Assembly (NCBI RefSeq): GCF_030408615.1
Contig: NZ_CP047187.1
Coordinates: 1,612,001 to 1,676,000 of the forward strand
DNA: 64,000 nt
Direction: 5' to 3'
DNA from: Corynebacterium bovis DSM 20582 = CIP 54.80
GTDB taxonomy: Bacteria; Actinomycetota; Actinomycetes; Mycobacteriales; Mycobacteriaceae
Shown: in pieces, positions 29,845 to 37,096 of the stretch
How positions within the stretch are numbered: the stretch's first letter is position 1
Layout of the letters: the number at the start of each line of letters is the position of its first letter
Translations under genes and position numbers: made by a program
The notes under the pieces: generated by a model
Told to the model about the DNA's origin: nothing
The model's database searches: none
Seen by the model: only the letters and a program-made list of their open reading frames with translations

Positions 29845-29912
29845 CCTCACCTGCGCGGGGCCGGTTTGATGTCGGGGAAGTACATCAAACCGGGTCGTCC
29901 GCGCAGGTGAGG
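29845..29912. promoter_or_regulatory. 68-nt, 26-bp hairpin between mraZ and rsmH
   Basis: The outer arms CCTCACCTGCGCGG (29845-29858) and CCGCGCAGGTGAGG (29899-29912) pair perfectly over 14 bp. Inside, CCGGTTTGATGT (29861-29872) and ACATCAAACCGG (29882-29893) pair over 12 bp, with a 9-nt loop and a 2/5-nt internal loop. It is transcribed in the mraZ-rsmH mRNA just after the mraZ stop. No U-tract follows. Confidence 0.85.
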
Positions 29913-29936
29913 GCCTGCACACACCCCTCACACCCC

Positions 29937-30368
29937 TCACAGGAAGGCGCTCAGCACGTCGTCGTCACCCTCGGAGAAGTCCTCCTCGTGCTCCGTGCGG
30001 TACCGCTCCCAGGCGTCCGCGTCCCAGATCTCGAGGAAGTCCACCGACCCCGTGACGACGCACTCCTTGCGCAGTCCCGCGTAGTCACGGTGCCCCGGGG
30101 ACAGTGTGATCCGGCCCTGGCTGTCCGGCGTCTGCTCGTCCGCGCTGGCCGCGAGGTTCCGGACGAAGGCCCGCGCCCGCGGGTTCGTCCGCGACGCCGC
30201 CGCCGCGTTCCGCGCCCTGACCAGGAACTCGTCCCGCGGGTACACCGCGAGGCTGTGGTCCTGTCCCTTGACGACCATGAGGCCGTCGGAGAGCTCGTCA
30301 CGGAACTTCGCGGGCAGCGTCAGCCGGCCCTTGTCGTCGAGCTTCGGGGTGAAGGTGCCGAAGAACAC
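29937..30368 (-). CDS. mraZ: Transcriptional regulator MraZ
   Basis: A 143-residue MraZ with two tandem AbrB-like SpoVT domains, each with the DxKGR-type motif: [17 protein letters not shown] at about residues 10-26 and [18 protein letters not shown] in the second half. It is a DNA-binding regulator of its own promoter and the dcw cluster. It starts with GTG 30368 (MFFGTF), with AAGGAG 8 nt upstream. Three direct repeats matching MraZ boxes lie over the upstream promoter. Confidence 0.97.
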   Translation of the reverse strand: MFFGTFTPKLDDKGRLTLPAKFRDELSDGLMVVKGQDHSLAVYPRDEFLVRARNAAAASRTNPRARAFVRNLAASADEQTPDSQGRITLSPGHRDYAGLRKECVVTGSVDFLEIWDADAWERYRTEHEEDFSEGDDDVLSAFL

Positions 30369-30532
30369 GCCTGCGGCTCCTTCCCCGTCGGTCCGTGTCC
30401 CGCGCCGGAGGGGGCTCCGGCCGTGGTGGTTCTTCTCTGTGGTTGTGCCCCGTGCTGGTGCCGCGGGGATGGTCTGTCAGTCCGGTTCCGGGTGCGGTGA
30501 CGCTGGCGATCCGCCACCTGCACTCCAGTGCG

Positions 30533-30558
30533 CCCCACAATACCCCACTCTCCCCCAC
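30533..30558 (-). promoter_or_regulatory. mraZ promoter with triple MraZ box
   Basis: On the minus strand GTGGGG occurs three times at exactly 10-bp steps (30553-30558, 30543-30548, 30533-30538), matching the TGGGN repeat recognised by MraZ. A TATTGT -10 candidate (30537-30542) lies inside the array, so bound MraZ should block transcription. The mRNA leader would be about 160 nt. Confidence 0.8.
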
Positions 30559-30765
30559 AAAAGCGACAGCTTTCGGCGTGCCGTCTCGTTCCCGACGCAC
30601 GCAACAGCCGGTGACCAACGAACTCCCGGCGACACGGAGTGGGGTGACCGCCCTGACGACACCCCGGCCCGGGTCGCCGCACCCTCACAGCACACGCCGA
30701 GACCGGCCACGGTTCCTGCGCGGACCCGCCGCTACCGCCGCCCGAGGAGCCTCCGCGACCGGGCC

Positions 30766-30790
30766 GTGGGGGAAAGTGGGGGATGCGGGG
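30766..30790 (+). promoter_or_regulatory. Second MraZ-box-like array, opposite strand
   Basis: GTGGGG at 30766-30771 and 30776-30781, 10 bp apart, with an imperfect GCGGGG following at 30785. It lies about 230 bp upstream of the mraZ promoter array and points the other way. No plus-strand gene follows. Confidence 0.45.
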
Positions 30791-30860
30791 ACGGCGGGGA
30801 ACGGCCGGCGCAGCACGGTCGACCCCCGCCGTCCCCGGACACCCCGGCCCCACCGACCGG

Positions 30861-30970
30861 CACCCCGCCCCGGCCGACTCTCCCCCGTCCCGGACACCCC
30901 GCCCCGGCCGACTCTCCCCCGTCCCGGGCACCCGGCCCGGCCGACTCTCCCCCGTCCCGGACACCCCGCC
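30861..30970. repeat. 34-bp tandem repeat upstream of mraZ
   Basis: Three copies begin at 30861, 30895 and 30929 with a partial fourth at 30962. The unit contains CCGGCCGACTCTCCCCCGTC. It lies in a 670-nt gap between the DUF3040 gene and mraZ that otherwise holds only promoter elements and a terminator. Confidence 0.85.
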
Positions 30971-30990
30971 CCCGAACACCCCCGACACAG

Positions 30991-31026
30991 CGACAGGCCC
31001 CGGGGTGTGAACCCCGGGGCCTGTCG
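30991..31026. terminator. 16-bp perfect hairpin after the DUF3040 gene
   Basis: CGACAGGCCCCGGGGT pairs with ACCCCGGGGCCTGTCG across a GTGA loop, 19 nt past the DUF3040 stop. It is a likely intrinsic-type terminator (no U-tract) separating that gene from mraZ. Confidence 0.75.
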
Positions 31027-31044
31027 TCCCGTCGCCTCAGCGGA

Positions 31045-31452
31045 TCACTGGAAGCGGCGGCGGAAGCTCTCCTCCATCCGGTCGGACAGCCCGCCGGTCC
31101 GGCCGGCCGGCCGGCTCCCCGACGCCGCCGCAGCACGGGCCCGGCGCGCCCGACGCCCGGTGGGCGCCGTACCCCCAACCCCCGACGTCGCACGGAAGCC
31201 CATGAGCCCGCCGCCGAACATGACGAGGAAGCCGACGGCGCTGAGGATGACGAACGCGAGGTTGTTCTGCGCGAGGATCACTCCCCCGATCAACGCGAGC
31301 AGCCCCAGCAACATGACCGCCGCCACCCGGACGGTCAGGTGAAATCCGCCGCCCCCTGTCGCACGGGCCTGCGTCCCGAACCGCGGGTCCTCGGCGATCA
31401 GCGCATTCTCGATCTCCTCGAGCATGCGACGTTCCTGCTCAGACAGTGCCAC
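31045..31452 (-). CDS. DUF3040 membrane protein
   Basis: A 135-residue protein of the actinobacterial DUF3040 family. The conserved start MALSEQERRMLEEIENAL is followed by EDPRF and two adjacent transmembrane helices (about residues 40-85). Function is unknown, but it is a constant neighbour of mraZ. I place the start at GTG 31452, which has GGGGAGGT 6 nt upstream and matches the family N-terminus. A second in-frame GTG at 31569 lies 7 nt after TAGGAT, so a leaderless form with 39 extra residues is also possible. Confidence 0.88.
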   Translation of the reverse strand: MALSEQERRMLEEIENALIAEDPRFGTQARATGGGGFHLTVRVAAVMLLGLLALIGGVILAQNNLAFVILSAVGFLVMFGGGLMGFRATSGVGGTAPTGRRARRARAAAASGSRPAGRTGGLSDRMEESFRRRFQ

Positions 31453-31576
31453 TGCCAACCTCCCCACGGTGTCGTGGATTCCGCGGGGACCCTGGTGCGT
31501 CCCCGTCCTGTAATGCATCAACGGACGGGACGGCCGAATTGTTCCGGCCGCCGTCCTCCGTCGCGCCACCGGACCG

Positions 31577-31582
31577 ATCCTA
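31577..31582 (-). promoter_or_regulatory. -10 (TAGGAT) for the DUF3040 gene
   Basis: TAGGAT on the minus strand, 7 nt before an in-frame GTG at 31569. It gives either a leaderless start there or a 117-nt leader for the start at 31452. Confidence 0.55.
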
Positions 31583-31641
31583 CCCCCACGTCACCGCCCC
31601 GGGACCGGGACGCCCACACCGCTGTCCCCCACCCCCTGCCG

Positions 31642-32061
31642 TCACGCCACCACCGGCAGGTACCCGCACTCACCCCGGGCGTCGTCGACCAGCAGACACG
31701 CGTCCCGGTAGACCTCCGCGACCGCCTCGTCCCCGAGCCCGCGCTCCAGCCCCAGCTCCACCCGGTTCGTGAACCGCGCGTGCGCCTCGAACCGCCGCGC
31801 CCACATCTCCTTCTCCGGCAGGAGGGCGCGCAGCCTGCTCCACGCGCTGCCCGCCGGCATCCGCCGGCGCCCGTCGCGGGCGGACTCGATGAGCGCCCCG
31901 GCGGCCCGGCACGCCGCACGGTAGGCGAACACCACCGCGTCGTCCCGCGACGCCGCGGTCCGCGACGCCTCCAGGAGCCGCTCCGCCTCATCGAGGAAGG
32001 CCGCCGGTCCGACCTTCCCCCGCCGCCGCATCACCCGTACCTGTGCCGTCATGTCCGTCAC
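31642..32061 (-). CDS. SAV_6107-like HEPN domain protein
   Basis: A 139-residue all-helical protein resembling the SAV_6107-like HEPN family (AAFLDEAERLLEASRTAA, then FAYRAACRAAGALIE). HEPN proteins are often RNases or nucleic-acid-associated; an Rx4H motif (RRFEAH) is visible near residue 98, but activity in this family is unproven as far as I know. GTG 32061 is favoured because AAGGA lies 4-5 nt upstream; ATG 32052 is the alternative. Corynebacteria keep this gene next to the DUF3040 gene. A LexA-like palindrome lies about 160 bp upstream. Confidence 0.8.
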   Translation of the reverse strand: MTDMTAQVRVMRRRGKVGPAAFLDEAERLLEASRTAASRDDAVVFAYRAACRAAGALIESARDGRRRMPAGSAWSRLRALLPEKEMWARRFEAHARFTNRVELGLERGLGDEAVAEVYRDACLLVDDARGECGYLPVVA

Positions 32062-32171
32062 CCCGTCCTTCTTCCGTCTCGTCCGCCGGTCGCCGGTCCA
32101 CGCCGCCCGGCCCGCCACCCGTGGTGCCGTCGCCCGTGAGCTGCCGTTCCGGGGAGCCCCCGGTACCCGGG

Positions 32172-32177
32172 ACGTTA
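32172..32177 (-). promoter_or_regulatory. Candidate -10 (TAACGT) for the HEPN gene
   Basis: Fits TANNNT on the minus strand, about 110 nt before GTG 32061. The LexA-like box lies about 40 bp farther upstream. Confidence 0.3.
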
Positions 32178-32218
32178 CGACCACCACCGGACACCCCCTC
32201 CCGCCCCACCGCCCACAC

Positions 32219-32234
32219 TCGAACATCCGTTCGA
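32219..32234. promoter_or_regulatory. LexA (SOS) box
   Basis: TCGAACATCCGTTCGA is a palindrome of TCGAAC and GTTCGA half-sites around ATCC, the actinobacterial SOS-box pattern. It sits between the divergent HEPN and GNAT genes, about 50 bp from the GNAT start. Confidence 0.75.
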
Positions 32235-32271
32235 ATTCAGGGGTTCCGGACCGCCGGGCCACGGCGTTTGG

Positions 32272-32277
32272 CACGAT
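32272..32277 (+). promoter_or_regulatory. Leaderless -10 (CACGAT) for the GNAT gene
   Basis: CACGAT lies 7 nt before GTG 32285, the same layout as other leaderless starts here. Its first base departs from TANNNT. Confidence 0.4.
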
Positions 32278-32284
32278 GGACCGC

Positions 32285-32929
32285 GTGACCCCGACCCCTC
32301 CCGGCACCGCCGTGTCCGTGTGCCCGCTCGACTCCGCGGGCTTCACCCGGCGCGTCGACGACCTCATCGCCGTCCACCTCGCGGCGATGGACTACCCCAC
32401 GGCGTACTTCGACGAACGCCGGTCCCTGTGGCTCACGAACGCCCGGCAGCACCAGTTCACCTGCGAGGTCGCCGTCGCCCACCCGGAGTCCGCCGACCCG
32501 GACCCGGCGGACCGCACCCAGCGGATCGTCGGGGTCGCCTTCGCCTTCCGCGGCCACCGGGCGACCTGGTGGTACCGGGAGGTCCACCGGGGGCTCACCG
32601 CGGGCGGACACAGCCCGCGCGACGCCGGCGCACTGCTCCGCGACTACTCCGAGATCTCCGAGGTCCACGTGCACCCCCGGGCCCAGGGGCTGGGGATCGG
32701 ACGCGTGATGCTCACCCGGCTCCTCGAGCGGCTGACCACCCCGGTGGCGCTGCTGTCGACCCCGGAGGTCCCCGACGAGGCGAACGCGGCCTGGCACCTC
32801 TACCGTCGCCTCGGGTTCACCGACGTCCTGCGGGACTTCCACTTCGCCGGCGACGACCGGGGGTTCGGCGTCCTCGGCGTCGTCACCCCCGCCGGGCGGC
32901 GCCTCCGGGACCGGACCCGCCGCCGCTGA
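32285..32929 (+). CDS. GNAT-family N-acetyltransferase
   Basis: A 214-residue single-domain acetyltransferase. The acetyl-CoA-binding motif A is clear at about residues 125-150 (EVHVHPRAQGLGIGRVML), followed by a LYRRLGFTDVLRDF segment typical of the C-terminal part of the fold. The substrate is unknown. GTG 32285 is chosen by leaderless spacing; ATG 32276 in the same frame would overlap the hexamer. It is divergent from the HEPN gene and possibly under LexA control. Confidence 0.88.
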   Translation: MTPTPPGTAVSVCPLDSAGFTRRVDDLIAVHLAAMDYPTAYFDERRSLWLTNARQHQFTCEVAVAHPESADPDPADRTQRIVGVAFAFRGHRATWWYREVHRGLTAGGHSPRDAGALLRDYSEISEVHVHPRAQGLGIGRVMLTRLLERLTTPVALLSTPEVPDEANAAWHLYRRLGFTDVLRDFHFAGDDRGFGVLGVVTPAGRRLRDRTRRR

Positions 32930-32985
32930 CCCCCTCCCGTGCCGGGCGCACGGTCACCGCCCGGGTCGCACGGGCCACCGCGCGG

Positions 32986-33981
32986 TCAGCGCACGGCGTC
33001 CTGCCCCCACTGCGGACCCCACGCCGGCGCCATGCCGAGGTTGTGGAGGACCTCCTGGGTGGCCCGCGGGTGGTTCATCGTCATGAAGTGCAGGTCGGGG
33101 ACCCCTTCGGCGATGAGCCGCTCGGCCATCGTCGTCGTCAGCTCGATCCCGACCTCCCGGACGGCCGGGCGGTTGGCCTCCTCGTCCCCCGCCGCGGCCC
33201 GCAGGAGCCGCCGCTCGAGTTCGGCGGGCAGCGCCGCCCCGGCGAGCTCCATCTGCCGCCGGACGGACCGGAGCGAGGTGATGGGCATGAGCCCGGGGAT
33301 CACGGGCTTCGCGCCGTGCTCGGGGTCCGCCGCGGCGAGCCGGTCGCGCAGGCGGAGGTAGTGGTCGACGTCGAAGAACATCTGGGTGATGGAGTACCGC
33401 GCCCCGGCCCGGAGTTTCGCGAGCGTGTGGCGGGTGTCCTCCTCGAGGTCCCGCGCCCGGTGGTGCCCCTCGGGGAACGACGCGACGCCGATGTCGAAGT
33501 CCTCGCACCCGGGCTCGGAGCGGACGAGGTCGATGAGTTCACTGGCGTAGTTCAACCCACCGTCCGTCGGGACCCAGTCCCCGAGCGGGTCGCCCGGCGG
33601 GTCCCCGCGCAGGGCGAGGAGGTTCGTCAGCCCCTGGTCGGCGAAGTCCCGCAGGATCGCGCGCAGCTCGTCGCGGGTGTGGTCGACGAGCGTGAGGTGG
33701 ACGAGGGTCGTCAGCGGCTTCCGCGCGAGCTGCCGGGCGACCCGCAGCGTCCGGCGCCGGCTCGACCCACCGGCGCCGTAGGTGACGGACACGAAGCTGG
33801 CCCCGAGATCGTGGAACGCCTCGGCGGCGTTCCAGAGCCGGGTCTCGGCGGCGTCGTCCCGCGGCGGCATGAACTCCACGGAGAAGGGCACCCTGCCCGG
33901 GGTCGTGAAGGTCAGGGTGTCCGAGACGGCGATCTGGTGGCTCCGGCGGTGCGTCGTCGCTCCAGGTGATTCTTGACACAT
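32986..33981 (-). CDS. metF: 5,10-methylenetetrahydrofolate reductase
   Basis: A 331-residue flavoprotein (TIM barrel) reducing methylene-THF to methyl-THF for methionine synthesis. FSVEFMPPRDDAAETRLW, SVTYGAGGSSR, NLLALRGDPPG and the ASFPEGHH motif are characteristic. FFDVDHYLRLRDRL and PVIPGLMPITS complete the barrel. ATG 33981 lies 8 nt after TACGAT (leaderless). It is divergent from idsA and convergent with the GNAT gene. Confidence 0.95.
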   Translation of the reverse strand: MCQESPGATTHRRSHQIAVSDTLTFTTPGRVPFSVEFMPPRDDAAETRLWNAAEAFHDLGASFVSVTYGAGGSSRRRTLRVARQLARKPLTTLVHLTLVDHTRDELRAILRDFADQGLTNLLALRGDPPGDPLGDWVPTDGGLNYASELIDLVRSEPGCEDFDIGVASFPEGHHRARDLEEDTRHTLAKLRAGARYSITQMFFDVDHYLRLRDRLAAADPEHGAKPVIPGLMPITSLRSVRRQMELAGAALPAELERRLLRAAAGDEEANRPAVREVGIELTTTMAERLIAEGVPDLHFMTMNHPRATQEVLHNLGMAPAWGPQWGQDAVR

Positions 33982-33989
33982 GCCAGCCC

Positions 33990-33995
33990 ATCGTA
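33990..33995 (-). promoter_or_regulatory. Leaderless -10 (TACGAT) for metF
   Basis: TACGAT on the minus strand, 8 nt before ATG 33981. Confidence 0.6.
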
Positions 33996-34068
33996 GCCGG
34001 TCCGGGGGCCGTCGTCGGGAGCGTCGACCCCCCGCGGGTCCACCGTCCGTCCGTGCCCGGTCGCCCAC

Positions 34069-34074
34069 TACTAT
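34069..34074 (+). promoter_or_regulatory. -10 (TACTAT) for idsA
   Basis: TACTAT lies 6 nt before a GTG at 34081 that opens a 28-codon frame. The idsA start itself is about 110 nt downstream. Confidence 0.6.
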
Positions 34075-34080
34075 GGCCCC

Positions 34081-34167
34081 GTGGGACAGGTCCGCGGCGC
34101 GCAGCTCCCGCCCACCGCCCCACCCGCCACCACGACGACACACCGGCTCCACCCGGGGCACCCCTGA
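34081..34167 (+). CDS. Possible leaderless 28-residue leader peptide of idsA
   Basis: A GTG at leaderless spacing from TACTAT opens 28 codons (MGQVRGAQLPPTAPPATTTT, then HRLHPGHP). The TGA overlaps the start of the idsA ribosome-binding site (TGAAGGAGG). The peptide has no regulatory-residue run that I recognise. It may couple ribosome arrival to idsA initiation, or simply be chance. Confidence 0.35.
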   Translation: MGQVRGAQLPPTAPPATTTTHRLHPGHP

Positions 34168-34183
34168 AGGAGGGTCGACGACC

Positions 34184-35326
34184 ATGTCAGACATGCCCGA
34201 CGCGGGCCCCACCGGCCCGGTCCCCGACGAGGACGTCACGCTGCCGCTCGCGGCGACGGCCGGCGTCGTGAAGTCCCGGCTGACCGACGACCTCGCCGCG
34301 CGCCGCGCGACCTACGGCGGCATCGACCCGTCGGTCGACGCGACCCTCGGGATCCTCGAGGACTTCGTGCTCTCCGGCGGCAAGCGGGTGCGTCCGACGT
34401 TCGCGTGGGCCGGGGTCCGCCTCGCCCTCGACGGGGGTGGGGCCGACGACGCCCACCCGGCGGCCGGCCCGCTCCTCACCGCGTGCGCGTCCCTGGAGTA
34501 CATCCAGGCCTGCGCGCTCATCCACGACGACATCATCGACCGCTCCGACTCGCGACGGGGCCGCCCGACCGTGCACCGGCGGGTCGCCGCCCTGCACCGG
34601 GAGGCCGGGTGGCACGGGTCCGCGGAGCACTACGGGGTGAGCCAGGCGATTCTCACGGGCGACCTCGCCTTCGCCTGGGCCGACGACATGCTCGCCGGGT
34701 CCGGCGTCGGGCCGGCGGCGCTCGCGCGGGCGCGGGAGCCGTGGCGGGCGATGCGCTCGGAGGTCATCATCGGGCAGATCCTCGACATCGCCGTGGAGAA
34801 CCGGCGCAGCGAGGACCCCGCCGACCCGGACAAGGTCAACCTGTACAAGACCGCCGCGTACACCGTCGAGCGGCCGCTCCACCTGGGCGCCGCCCTCGTC
34901 GGCGCGCCGGAGGCCACGGTCGCGCTGCTCCGGGCGGTCGGCCGGGAGATCGGCGTCGCGTTCCAGCTCCAGGACGACATGCTCGGGGTGTTCGGCGACC
35001 CGGGGGTCACGGGCAAGCCGTCCGGGGACGACCTGCGCTCCGGGAAGCGCACGTACCTCGTCTCCCGGGCCCTGCGGGCGGCGGACGCCGCGGACCCGGC
35101 CGCCGCGGCCGTGCTGCGGGAGGGGCTCGGCGAGGTCACGGACGACGCCGGGGTCGACCGGTTGCGGCAGGTCATCGTCGACTCCGGTGCCGCGGCGGAG
35201 GTCGACGCCCGCATCCACGACCTCACCGGCTCCGCCCTCACGCGCCTCACCGGCGGCCCCTTCGGGGACGACGTCACGCGTGACGTCGTCACCCTCGCCG
35301 AGACCCTGACGACCAGGACGGCCTGA
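34184..35326 (+). CDS. idsA: Geranylgeranyl/polyprenyl diphosphate synthase
   Basis: A 380-residue trans-isoprenyl diphosphate synthase that condenses isopentenyl diphosphate onto allylic primers. The first Asp-rich motif is HDDIIDRSDSRRGRP, the second QLQDDMLGVFGDPGVTGKP; GGKRVRP binds pyrophosphate. Chain length cannot be read reliably. By synteny with the C. glutamicum idsA locus it is probably the main GGPP synthase, feeding menaquinone, carotenoid and polyprenyl phosphate. ATG 34184 has AAGGAGGG at 9 nt. mptA, a user of polyprenyl-phosphomannose, follows 3 nt later. Confidence 0.94.
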   Translation: MSDMPDAGPTGPVPDEDVTLPLAATAGVVKSRLTDDLAARRATYGGIDPSVDATLGILEDFVLSGGKRVRPTFAWAGVRLALDGGGADDAHPAAGPLLTACASLEYIQACALIHDDIIDRSDSRRGRPTVHRRVAALHREAGWHGSAEHYGVSQAILTGDLAFAWADDMLAGSGVGPAALARAREPWRAMRSEVIIGQILDIAVENRRSEDPADPDKVNLYKTAAYTVERPLHLGAALVGAPEATVALLRAVGREIGVAFQLQDDMLGVFGDPGVTGKPSGDDLRSGKRTYLVSRALRAADAADPAAAAVLREGLGEVTDDAGVDRLRQVIVDSGAAAEVDARIHDLTGSALTRLTGGPFGDDVTRDVVTLAETLTTRTA

Positions 35327-35329
35327 CCC

Positions 35330-37096
35330 GTGGCCGCCGACACCCCCACCGCCTCCGCGACCGCCCCCGCGTCCCCGGCGTCCCCGGCTCCGGCCCCCCG
35401 GTTCTCCCCCACCGCGGCGATCCGGCGCATGAGCTACGACCGGGCGGTCCGCGTCGGTCTGGTCGGCGCGGTCGTCGTCGCGCTGTGCTCCCACGCCGTC
35501 GGGGCGACGCGGAACCGCGGCGGCATCATGCAGTCCCTCGGCCTGAGCAGCCTGACCTTCGGCCACCTCGCCGGGATCCTCATCGTCGTGCTGTGGATCG
35601 GCGTCGCGCTGCTCATCCTGTCCTGGACGGTCGTCGGCGGGCACATCCTCCGGCACGGCGCGACGCTGCGCCGCTCGACGGTCGTGGCGTGGACCGCCCC
35701 CTTCCTCGTCGCGGGGCCGCTCATGTCCCGGGACGTGTACTCCTACCTCATGCAGGGCTCCCTCGCCCGCCTCGGCATCGACCCGTACGACCACGGGGCC
35801 GCGGCGAACCCGGGCCCGCTGTTCTTCGAGGTGAGCTCCGACTGGCGGAACACGACGACCCCCTACGGCCCACTCCACCTCGCCATCGGCGACCTCGTGA
35901 CCTCGGTGACCGGCGAGAACATCACCCTCGGCGTGCTGGTCTACAAGGTCTTCTCGCTCGCGTGCCTCGCGGTGCTCGTCGTCGGGGTCGCGGGCCTCGC
36001 CCGGCACCTCGGGGCACGCCCGTCGGTGGCGGTGTGGCTGGGCGTCGTCAACCCGTTGTCGCTCATCCACCTCGTCGGCGGGATGCACAACGAGGTGACG
36101 ATGATGGCGTTCGTCGTCACCGGCCTGCTCGCCGCGCTGCGGCTGCCCCCCGTCCGGGGTGCGGTCCTCGGCGCGGTGCTCGTCGGCCTGGGCGTGTCGG
36201 TGAAGGCCACGGCGCTCATCGCCCTGCCGTTCCTCGTGTGGGTCGCCGTCGCCCGGACCGTGGGGCCGGCCCGCTCGCGGGCCGCCGGAGGATCCGGCCG
36301 GTGGCGGCGACGGGCGGGCGCGGTCGTCGGCCTCGGCGCCGTGTGCGCGGCCGCCGTCGGCGCCGTCCTCGCGCTCGTGACGCTGCTCAGCGGGCAGACG
36401 TGGGGCTGGGTCCGGGAGATCACCGGCAACACCAAGGTCATCAACCCGCTGTCCCTGCCGTCGCTCATCGCGGGCATCCTCAGCCGGCCGCTCATGGCCC
36501 TCGACGACGACGTCACGTTCAACGGCATCCTCACCGCGGTCCGGCCCTGGTCGACGGTCCTCATGGCCGTCCTGCTCGTCGCCACCTGGTGGATCTGGCG
36601 CCGGGACGCGCGCGCCGCCCTCACCGGGGCGACGGTCGCGTACGCCGTCACGTGCGTGCTCAACGCGGTGGTCCTGCCCTGGTACTACGCCGCGCCCCTC
36701 GCCCTGGTCGAGGTGTGGATGCGCGACCGGCGGGGGGTGTTCCTCGTCGGGTGGCTGTGCGCCGTGTTGTCGATGATGTTCGACGGCGGCGGCAACAACC
36801 GCCTCTACGACCTGTGGTGGATCGTCCTCGTCGGGGCGGTGACGTGGTGGATGCTCCGCGCCACGACCGGGTACTCCCCCCTCGACGCGGAGGAACGGAC
36901 CGACCCCTGGGTCCTCACGCCCCCGGACGCGACCACACCGGACCCGACCACACCGGACCCGACCGCCCCCGACGCGACCGCCCCGGACCCGGCCCCCACG
37001 GCCGGGACCTCAGCTGATCGCCATAGCCTGGGCCCGTCGCATGACCTCGCGGGCGAGGTGCCCGTGGAGGGCGTCGACGGGGCGCCCGGGCAGTGA
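35330..37096 (+). CDS. mptA: Alpha-(1->6)-mannopyranosyltransferase MptA
   Basis: A 588-residue GT-C membrane glycosyltransferase that extends the mannan core of lipomannan from polyprenyl-phosphomannose. About 12 transmembrane helices span residues 38-515. The GT-C acidic motif is in the first periplasmic loop (SRDVYSYLMQG). NPLSLIHLVGGMHNEVTMMA is conserved in the MptA/MptB family. The last 70 residues are a disordered tail with PDATTPDPTTPDPTAPDAT repeats. GTG 35330 is 3 nt after idsA. Its 3' end overlaps the convergent Rv2175c-like gene by 87 nt. Confidence 0.93.
   Translation: MAADTPTASATAPASPASPAPAPRFSPTAAIRRMSYDRAVRVGLVGAVVVALCSHAVGATRNRGGIMQSLGLSSLTFGHLAGILIVVLWIGVALLILSWTVVGGHILRHGATLRRSTVVAWTAPFLVAGPLMSRDVYSYLMQGSLARLGIDPYDHGAAANPGPLFFEVSSDWRNTTTPYGPLHLAIGDLVTSVTGENITLGVLVYKVFSLACLAVLVVGVAGLARHLGARPSVAVWLGVVNPLSLIHLVGGMHNEVTMMAFVVTGLLAALRLPPVRGAVLGAVLVGLGVSVKATALIALPFLVWVAVARTVGPARSRAAGGSGRWRRRAGAVVGLGAVCAAAVGAVLALVTLLSGQTWGWVREITGNTKVINPLSLPSLIAGILSRPLMALDDDVTFNGILTAVRPWSTVLMAVLLVATWWIWRRDARAALTGATVAYAVTCVLNAVVLPWYYAAPLALVEVWMRDRRGVFLVGWLCAVLSMMFDGGGNNRLYDLWWIVLVGAVTWWMLRATTGYSPLDAEERTDPWVLTPPDATTPDPTTPDPTAPDATAPDPAPTAGTSADRHSLGPSHDLAGEVPVEGVDGAPGQ

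Noticed and set aside
30861..30970. CRISPR array
   Set aside because: The 34-bp units are directly adjacent with no unique spacers, and no cas gene is present.
30106..32139. Plus-strand open frame of 677 codons across the mraZ-HEPN region
   Set aside because: It runs antisense to mraZ, the DUF3040 gene and the HEPN gene, and reads through tandem repeats and a terminator hairpin; Pro/Arg/Gly noise.
32219..32240. tRNA T-loop-like GTTCGAATTC
   Set aside because: No cloverleaf around it; the motif is half of the LexA-type palindrome.
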